From an uncultured Oscillospiraceae bacterium (GTDB taxonomy: Bacteria > Bacillota > Clostridia > Oscillospirales > Oscillospiraceae): a stretch of DNA of 6,130 nucleotides. The notes beneath the pieces were generated by a model. It made no database searches and had not been told where the DNA came from. It was given only the letters and a program-made list of their open reading frames with translations. The stretch is taken from the NCBI GenBank assembly GCA_934659475.1, contig CAKUHX010000104.1, positions 1 to 6,130 of the forward strand, written 5' to 3'. Positions 1 to 4,171 of this stretch are shown here, piece after piece (position 1 is the first letter of the stretch; each line of letters opens with the position of its first letter). Made by a program: the position numbers and the translations under genes.

Positions 1-1736
1 CTTTTATCCTGATCCTTGCGCTGGCGCTGCCCGGGGACGCCTGCGCTGCCCCCGGCGGGAAGCAGGAGATGGTGCGGGTGGGCCTGTTTTTCGGCAGCAC
101 CGCCATGGTGGGCAGCAATTTACAGAACAACACCGGGTATGGGGCCGGCTATCGCTTTGGCTATTATGACGGTGATCTGGACTTTGTAGAGGCGGCCCGC
201 ACCGGCGAGAAGACCACCGAGGTCACGGTGCTGAAGGCCCAGAACGTTTGGTATTACTACGACCGGTCCACCGGGGCCTATGTGTACGAGACCTCTGACA
301 ACGGCGGCACGGCCATCGGCTGTTACCACATCCGGCTGCCCGGAGCGTATGACGACTTTGACGGGGCCAGTGCTGCGGCGGAGGGGGCCGGCGGCTTTGT
401 GGCCTGGATCGACGGGGAATATCAGGTGCGTTACGGCGCCTATGTGTCTAAGGAGAAGGCCCAGGAGGCCCTTGACAGCCTGGGGGAGGGCAGCATCGTG
501 GGCACCAGCTCATACGCTGTCACTGTGATCGCCACGGGCACCAGCACGGTGCTGTATCAGCACGACGGGGGGGCGGAGCGCCCCCTGGGGATACTGCCCG
601 ACGTGACTGGGGCCGAGACAGTGCGTACCTGGTGCAAAGGATACAAATACGGCGGCGGTTTCCGCTACGAGCGCATCGATGGCGGCGACCTGACCGTGGT
701 CAATGTGCTGGATCTGGAGAGCTACATCAAGGGGGTCATCCCCTATGAGATGAACAATGCCTGGCCCCTGGAGGCCCTGAAGACCCAGGCGGTGTGTGCC
801 CGCAGCTATGCAAAGGTGAATATCGGAGAGAGCAAACACCGGGCCTATCACATCGACGTGTGTGCCACCGCCTGCTGTCAGGCGTACCACGGCGTGGGCA
901 CAAACCGGAAGAGTTATCAGGCCAATGGAGTCACCGACCGGGCGGTGGAGGAGACCACGGGCATGTACGCCCTGTATAATGGGCAGCCCATCCCGGCCTA
1001 CTATTCCTCTAGCCACGGCGGGGCCAGCGAGAGCATCTACAATGTCTGGGGCAGCGCCTTGTCCAAGACGCCCTACCTCTGTGGGGTGATCGACCCATAC
1101 GAGAGCGGGGCCGACAGCATCAACGCCAACTCCGGCTGGACGGTGAAGTATACCGCGGCGGAGCTGACCTCTCGCTTACAGTCCAAGGGCTTCGGCACCG
1201 GGACCTCCGTGGATCATCTGGAGCTGGAATACTCCGATCTGGGGAATGTGATCCGGGTGGTGGTATACTGGAAGAACGGCAATAGGAACACCATCAAGGC
1301 CAGCGGCGGCACCAACGGTATCCGGAACGTGTTCAATCTGAAGTCCATCCGCTTTACGGTGAACGGAGCGTCCCCCTCGGGCGGCGATGACTCCGGCGGA
1401 CTGACCATCAACGGCAGCCAGACACTGAGCAGTCTGGACGGGCTGTATGTGATCTCCGGCAGCGGCGCGGTGAGCGCACTGGACGAAAGCCCCTATCTGA
1501 TCTCCGGCGGCGGTACAGTGGCCGAAGTGTCCGTGGGCGGCGGAGGAGAGGGCGTCGGTAGGGGGGGCACGGTAAGCGTGTCCGGCAGCAGCTACACCAT
1601 CACCGGCGGCGGCTGGGGCCACCAGCTGGGCATGAGCCAGTATGGCGCTTACGCCATGGCTCAGAAGGGATTTACTTACGATGAGATCGTGGAGTTCTAT
1701 TATCCCGGAGTATCCGTGGGACAGATCTCCCAATAA
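1..1736 (+). CDS. SpoIID/LytB-domain secreted protein (5' end beyond window)
   Basis: Probable cell-wall protein of the SpoIID/LytB family; SpoIID itself is a lytic transglycosylase that cuts denuded glycan strands during engulfment. The reading frame is open from base 3, and the first residues (FILILALALPGDACAA) look like the end of a signal peptide with an Ala-rich cleavage site, so the Met codon at 69 is internal and the true start lies upstream. Counting from that Met: residues ~117-140 (YQVRYGAYVSKEKAQEAL) resemble a SPOR peptidoglycan-binding repeat; ~207-340 is the SpoIID core, with LDLESYIKGVIPYEM (E227 matches the family's catalytic Glu), WPLEALKTQAVCARSYA, a His/Cys cluster HIDVCATACCQAY that fits the metal-binding region described for SpoIID, and YYSSSHGG; ~515-548 is the closing motif GWGHQLGMSQYG...YYPG. 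A Gly/Ser-rich insertion (~434-513) separates core and closing motif. It ends 73 bases before queA on the same strand. Family is certain; whether it is the sporulation SpoIID or a paralogue is not. Confidence 0.9.
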   Translation, partial: FILILALALPGDACAAPGGKQEMVRVGLFFGSTAMVGSNLQNNTGYGAGYRFGYYDGDLDFVEAARTGEKTTEVTVLKAQNVWYYYDRSTGAYVYETSDNGGTAIGCYHIRLPGAYDDFDGASAAAEGAGGFVAWIDGEYQVRYGAYVSKEKAQEALDSLGEGSIVGTSSYAVTVIATGTSTVLYQHDGGAERPLGILPDVTGAETVRTWCKGYKYGGGFRYERIDGGDLTVVNVLDLESYIKGVIPYEMNNAWPLEALKTQAVCARSYAKVNIGESKHRAYHIDVCATACCQAYHGVGTNRKSYQANGVTDRAVEETTGMYALYNGQPIPAYYSSSHGGASESIYNVWGSALSKTPYLCGVIDPYESGADSINANSGWTVKYTAAELTSRLQSKGFGTGTSVDHLELEYSDLGNVIRVVVYWKNGNRNTIKASGGTNGIRNVFNLKSIRFTVNGASPSGGDDSGGLTINGSQTLSSLDGLYVISGSGAVSALDESPYLISGGGTVAEVSVGGGGEGVGRGGTVSVSGSSYTITGGGWGHQLGMSQYGAYAMAQKGFTYDEIVEFYYPGVSVGQISQ

Positions 1737-1742
1737 CAAGAA

Positions 1743-1785
1743 CTGATCCCGGAGAAGCGCGCACTGTGTGGCGCAACGGGATCAG
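1743..1785 (+). promoter_or_regulatory. Stem-loop in the spoIID-like/queA gap
   Basis: Perfect 9-base inverted repeat CTGATCCCG (1743-1751) and CGGGATCAG (1777-1785). Inside it, GCGC (1757-1760) pairs with GCGC (1771-1774) and CAC (1762-1764) with GTG (1768-1770) around a TGT loop, leaving G1761 bulged. No T-tract follows: the next bases are GAGAGCATAAAGAGGG, which hold the queA ribosome binding site. It therefore does not look like a standard intrinsic terminator. It could stabilise or process a shared transcript, bind a protein, or terminate weakly. The structure is seen; its role is unknown. Confidence 0.55.
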
Positions 1786-1795
1786 GAGAGCATAA

Positions 1796-1812
1796 AGAGG
1801 GCATGATGTTTG
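1796..1812 (+). promoter_or_regulatory. queA ribosome binding site and TTG start
   Basis: AGAGGG (1796-1801) lies 8 bases before TTG at 1810-1812. An in-frame TGA at 1804-1806 excludes any upstream start, and the first QueA residues ([20 protein letters not shown]) match the conserved N-terminus of the family, so TTG is the start. The ATGATG at 1803-1808 is in another frame and opens only a six-codon ORF. Confidence 0.85.
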
Positions 1813-2880
1813 AAAACTTCTGATTTTGATTTTTATCTGCCGGAGGAGCTGATCGCACAGCATCCGCTGGAAAAGCGGGATTCATCCCGCCTGTTGACGC
1901 TGGACAAGAACACCGGGGCCGTTGGACACCACCATTTCTACGAGCTGCCCCAGTTCCTGCGCCCTGGGGACTGCCTGGTGCTGAACAACTCCCGGGTGCT
2001 GCCCGCCCGGCTGCTCGGACACCGGCTGCCCGGCGGCGGCGTGTGTGAGGTGCTGCTGCTCACCGACAAGGGGGACAGCGTATGGGAGTGTCTGGTGCGG
2101 CCCGGGCGCAAGATGCGCACGGGGGCCCAGCTGTCCTTCGGCGAGGGCGAGCTGACCGCCACCGTGGAGGCGGAGATCGAGGACGGCAAGCGCCTGGTGC
2201 GCTTCCACCATAAGGGTATCTTTTTAGAAGTGCTGGAACGTTTGGGCAAGATGCCCCTGCCGCCCTATATCAAGGAGGAGCTGGAGGCTCAGGAGCGGTA
2301 CCAGACGGTGTACTCCATGGTGAACGGATCTGCCGCCGCGCCGACGGCCGGCCTGCATTTTACCCCGGAACTGCTGGAGCAAATCAGGGATATGGGTGTA
2401 AAGGTCTGCTACGTTACCCTCCATGTGGGACTCGGGACTTTCCGTCCGGTAAAGGCGGAGGACATTGCCGACCATGAGATGCACTCCGAGTTCTGTATGA
2501 TCAGCCGGGAGACAGCGGAGATCATCAACGAGACTAAGAGGAGCGGCGGCCGGGTGGTGTGCGTGGGCACCACCTCCTGCCGCACTATCGAGAGCTTTGC
2601 GGCGGAGGACGGCACCATGACGGAACGCTCTGGCTGGACCAATATCTTTATCTATCCCGGCTACCGCTTCAAGGTGCTGGACGCACTGGTGACCAACTTC
2701 CATCTGCCCCAGTCCACCCTGATCATGCTGGTGTCCGCTCTGGCCGGGCGGGAGCACGTTCTCGCCGCCTATGAGGAAGCCGTGAGGGAGAAATACCGCT
2801 TCTTCAGCTTTGGTGATGCGATGTTCATTGGAGACGTGATGCCCTCAAAGGCCCAAAACGGCGAAAAACCTGAAAAATAA
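1810..2880 (+). CDS. queA: S-adenosylmethionine:tRNA ribosyltransferase-isomerase
   Basis: Cytoplasmic enzyme of queuosine synthesis: it transfers and isomerises the ribosyl part of S-adenosylmethionine onto preQ1 at position 34 of tRNAs with a GUN anticodon, giving epoxyqueuosine. The 356-residue product is close to the usual ~340-350. Family blocks occur in order: [20 protein letters not shown] (6-25), [18 protein letters not shown] (53-70), [12 protein letters not shown] (94-105), GKMPLPPYI (146-154), [13 protein letters not shown] (173-185), [12 protein letters not shown] (203-214), HEMHSEF (222-228), [10 protein letters not shown] (253-262), TNIFIYPGY (277-285), [20 protein letters not shown] (291-310) and [11 protein letters not shown] (331-341). 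A charged tail follows ([11 protein letters not shown]). It starts with TTG and sits 73 bases after the SpoIID-like gene, so it could be on the same transcript. The frequent partner tgt does not follow; the next gene is a convergent regulator. Confidence 0.97.
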   Translation: MKTSDFDFYLPEELIAQHPLEKRDSSRLLTLDKNTGAVGHHHFYELPQFLRPGDCLVLNNSRVLPARLLGHRLPGGGVCEVLLLTDKGDSVWECLVRPGRKMRTGAQLSFGEGELTATVEAEIEDGKRLVRFHHKGIFLEVLERLGKMPLPPYIKEELEAQERYQTVYSMVNGSAAAPTAGLHFTPELLEQIRDMGVKVCYVTLHVGLGTFRPVKAEDIADHEMHSEFCMISRETAEIINETKRSGGRVVCVGTTSCRTIESFAAEDGTMTERSGWTNIFIYPGYRFKVLDALVTNFHLPQSTLIMLVSALAGREHVLAAYEEAVREKYRFFSFGDAMFIGDVMPSKAQNGEKPEK

Positions 2881-2889
2881 GGTTTTTCG
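2862..2889 (+). repeat. Inverted repeat over the queA stop codon
   Basis: CGAAAAACC (2862-2870) and GGTTTTTCG (2881-2889) are perfect 9-base arms around a 10-base loop containing the TAA stop. The stem is AT-rich and no T-tract follows on either strand, so termination would be weak at best. It may be a 3'-end stabilising hairpin or chance. Confidence 0.35.
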
Positions 2890-3039
2890 GGGAAATCGGC
2901 TTGATCGGCGCAAAAGCAAAAAGCCGCGTGGATGACCGAAAAGCGTCACGCATTGTTAGCTTTGAGGGGATGCTTATAAAATTGAACAACTTTTTTAGCG
3001 CATAATGTTGCGGTGATACTGCATAGACTGCATAAAATG
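2881..3039. other. Convergent gap without a supported gene
   Basis: About 160 bases between the queA stop and the terminator stem before lysR. No convincing coding frame is seen. On the plus strand TTGTTA (2953-2958) and TATAAA (2975-2980) are 16 bases apart and resemble a sigma-A promoter. An 8-base direct repeat ACTGCATA occurs at 3018-3025 and 3027-3034. A T6 run at 2991-2996 has no GC-rich stem in front of it. None of these is firmly functional. Confidence 0.4.
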
Positions 3040-3080
3040 GCCCCGACCTCGATCATGAGGCCGGGGCTTCTCTTATTATT
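3040..3080 (-). terminator. Probable bidirectional terminator shared by lysR and queA
   Basis: An 11-position stem pairs 3040-3050 (GCCCCGACCTC) with 3057-3067 (GAGGCCGGGGC) around a 6-base loop. The single imperfect position (3046/3061) is A-C in plus-strand RNA but a tolerated G-U in minus-strand RNA. The plus side is followed by TTCTCTTATTATT, the minus side by CATTTTATG. It lies just past the lysR stop and between two convergent genes, so two-way termination is likely; strand is given as minus because the stem is better there. Confidence 0.75.
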
Positions 3081-4014
3081 GGTCACTGCCTGAAAACGGT
3101 ACTTGACCGAAGTCTTTTCCGGTACAGGGCGTCTCACTTCCAAACATCTCAATAAACCGTTTGACACAGCCGGAGGAATGGATGCTGGTATTCCACATCA
3201 TGGTGGGATAGGACTTAGCCACCAGTCCCTGTACGGGTTTGGAGCAGAGCGAGGTAAATCCTGTGATCCTTACCAGTGCGGGAGGGAGATAGCTGATGCC
3301 GAAGCCGGACTGTACCATTTGCAGAGCCATAGGGGTGTCGTAGCACTGACAGACGATATTGGGGGAGAAACCATTGCGCTGACATTCGTTGATCAGGTAG
3401 TTGTTGTAGCTCCACAGGTCGTCGCTGCGCAGCAGGCACATGGGCACATTCTTGAGCCGTTCAATAGGGATATAGTCCAAATCTGGGGCAGGATCCAACT
3501 CTTTGGTCATGATCACCTCCAGCGACTCTTCACTGAGGATGCGCTCCCGAATACCGGAGATATCGTTGGTGGTGCCTCGCAGAAAGACCACATGCAGATT
3601 CCCTTGACTCAAGTCCTGAAGTAAGTCGTTGGGAGTCCCCATGCGGATGTAATACTCCACCAGAGGGTATTGGGCATGATATTCTTTCAGAAAGTCCAGT
3701 GCGAATGAGATGGTGGAATAGATCGAGCCCAGCTTTAAGCAGCCGCGCAGACCTGAGTCGACATCCCGAACGGTCTCTACCATAGCGCGGAGATCTTGAA
3801 AGACTTGCTTGCTCTGTACGGACAAGACCTGTCCTGCCTCGGTCAGTTCGATGCCTTTATTTGTGCGCAGAAAAAGGCAGACGCCCAGTTCGTCCTCCAA
3901 CAGGGCGAGCTGACGGCTGATAGGGGGCTGAGCCACATGGAGATCGACCGCAGCTTTGGAGATGCTTTTGGATTGGGCTACGGCGGCGAAGTACTCTAAT
4001 TGCTTAAATGTCAT
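3076..4014 (-). CDS. LysR-type transcriptional regulator, divergent from hutU
   Basis: DNA-binding regulator of the LysR family; 312 residues, near the usual ~300. The N-terminal winged helix-turn-helix is clear: MTFKQLEYFAAVAQSKSISK, AAVDLHVAQPPISRQLALLE, DELGVCLFLRTNKGIELTEA (residues 1-60), followed by a linker helix (61-88) and a periplasmic-binding-protein-like effector domain from about 91 (GCLKLGSIYS) to 295, including the VQSGFGISYLPPALV block (234-248). The ATG at 4012-4014 has a good ribosome site (AGGAAAGG, complement of 4024-4031) 9 bases upstream. Base composition is about half GC by eye, lower than the SpoIID-like and queA genes. It is transcribed away from hutU across 154 bases, so it probably regulates hutU and itself. 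The effector is inferred to be urocanate, histidine or a related compound; nothing in the sequence proves it. Confidence 0.95.
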   Translation of the reverse strand: MTFKQLEYFAAVAQSKSISKAAVDLHVAQPPISRQLALLEDELGVCLFLRTNKGIELTEAGQVLSVQSKQVFQDLRAMVETVRDVDSGLRGCLKLGSIYSTISFALDFLKEYHAQYPLVEYYIRMGTPNDLLQDLSQGNLHVVFLRGTTNDISGIRERILSEESLEVIMTKELDPAPDLDYIPIERLKNVPMCLLRSDDLWSYNNYLINECQRNGFSPNIVCQCYDTPMALQMVQSGFGISYLPPALVRITGFTSLCSKPVQGLVAKSYPTMMWNTSIHSSGCVKRFIEMFGSETPCTGKDFGQVPFSGSDQ

Positions 4015-4057
4015 AGTTCTATACCTTTCCTATATAGCTAATATACAAATCAAGTTC

Positions 4058-4086
4058 TTTTCATTATAACACATTTGTGGTAATAT
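4058..4086 (+). promoter_or_regulatory. Weak candidate promoter for hutU
   Basis: TTTTCA (4058-4063) and TAATAT (4081-4086) are 17 bases apart, each matching the sigma-A consensus at four of six positions. It would overlap the lysR promoter head-on. A weak match is usual for an activator-dependent promoter, but the placement is uncertain; TATAAC at 4065-4070 is another possible -10. Confidence 0.3.
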
Positions 4087-4090
4087 TCAA
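4063..4090 (-). promoter_or_regulatory. Sigma-A-type promoter for the lysR gene
   Basis: Read on the minus strand: TTGAAT (complement of 4085-4090), a 16-base spacer, and a perfect TATAAT (complement of 4063-4068). Transcription would start near 4056, giving a leader of about 40 bases before the ATG. This is the best promoter match in the window. Confidence 0.7.
4067..4082. promoter_or_regulatory. Candidate operator in the lysR promoter spacer
   Basis: TAACACATTTGTGGTA is a 16-base dyad in which only one pair (A4069/G4080) breaks the symmetry of TA-n-CACA-TT-TGTG-n-TA. It overlaps the last two bases of the -10 hexamer and fills most of the spacer of the lysR promoter, where a LysR protein would repress its own gene. 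The role is inferred from position. Confidence 0.4.
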
Positions 4091-4106
4091 CATGTAAAAA
4101 GCAATT

Positions 4107-4121
4107 ATTCCGATAGGGAAT
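4107..4121. promoter_or_regulatory. Candidate LysR box ahead of hutU
   Basis: ATTCC-GATAG-GGAAT is a perfect 5-base dyad that contains T-N11-A (T4108 to A4120), the loose LysR-family recognition pattern. It lies 47 bases before the hutU start. No good promoter is visible between it and hutU, so if real it would overlap or follow the hutU transcription start. T-N11-A is common by chance. Confidence 0.35.
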
Positions 4122-4153
4122 GGGCATCTTGCCAACACCCTTTTGGGAAAGAA

Positions 4154-4171
4154 AGGAAAGGAAACGCTATG
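4154..4171 (+). promoter_or_regulatory. hutU ribosome binding site and ATG start
   Basis: The purine tract AGGAAAGGAAA (4154-4164) ends 4 bases before ATG at 4169-4171, with its second GG 7 bases from the start. This favours the ATG at 4169 over in-frame Met codons 8 and 12. Confidence 0.75.

Noticed and set aside
69..71. Met codon at 69 as the start of the SpoIID-like protein
   Set aside because: The frame continues upstream to base 3 and encodes a signal-peptide-like stretch, so the gene is cut by the window edge.
510..1739. Minus-strand ORFs opposite the SpoIID-like gene (510-1016 and 1176-1739)
   Set aside because: Long open antisense frames are common in GC-rich genes; the products have no domain features and the plus frame carries the SpoIID motifs.
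1737..1809. preQ1 riboswitch before queA
   Set aside because: The hairpin is not followed by the A-rich tail and pseudoknot pattern of preQ1 aptamers, and queA is not itself a usual target of these riboswitches.
2946..3167. 73-codon minus-strand ORF overlapping the lysR 3' end
   Set aside because: It is out of frame with lysR, runs through the terminator stem, and has no domain or ribosome site of note.
4093..4106. Catabolite-response element (TGTAAAAAGCAATT)
   Set aside because: The central CG and the symmetric right half of the cre consensus are missing.
4121..4133. Sigma-54 promoter (TGGGCATCTTGCC) before hutU
   Set aside because: The spacing between the GG and GC elements is too short for a -24/-12 promoter.
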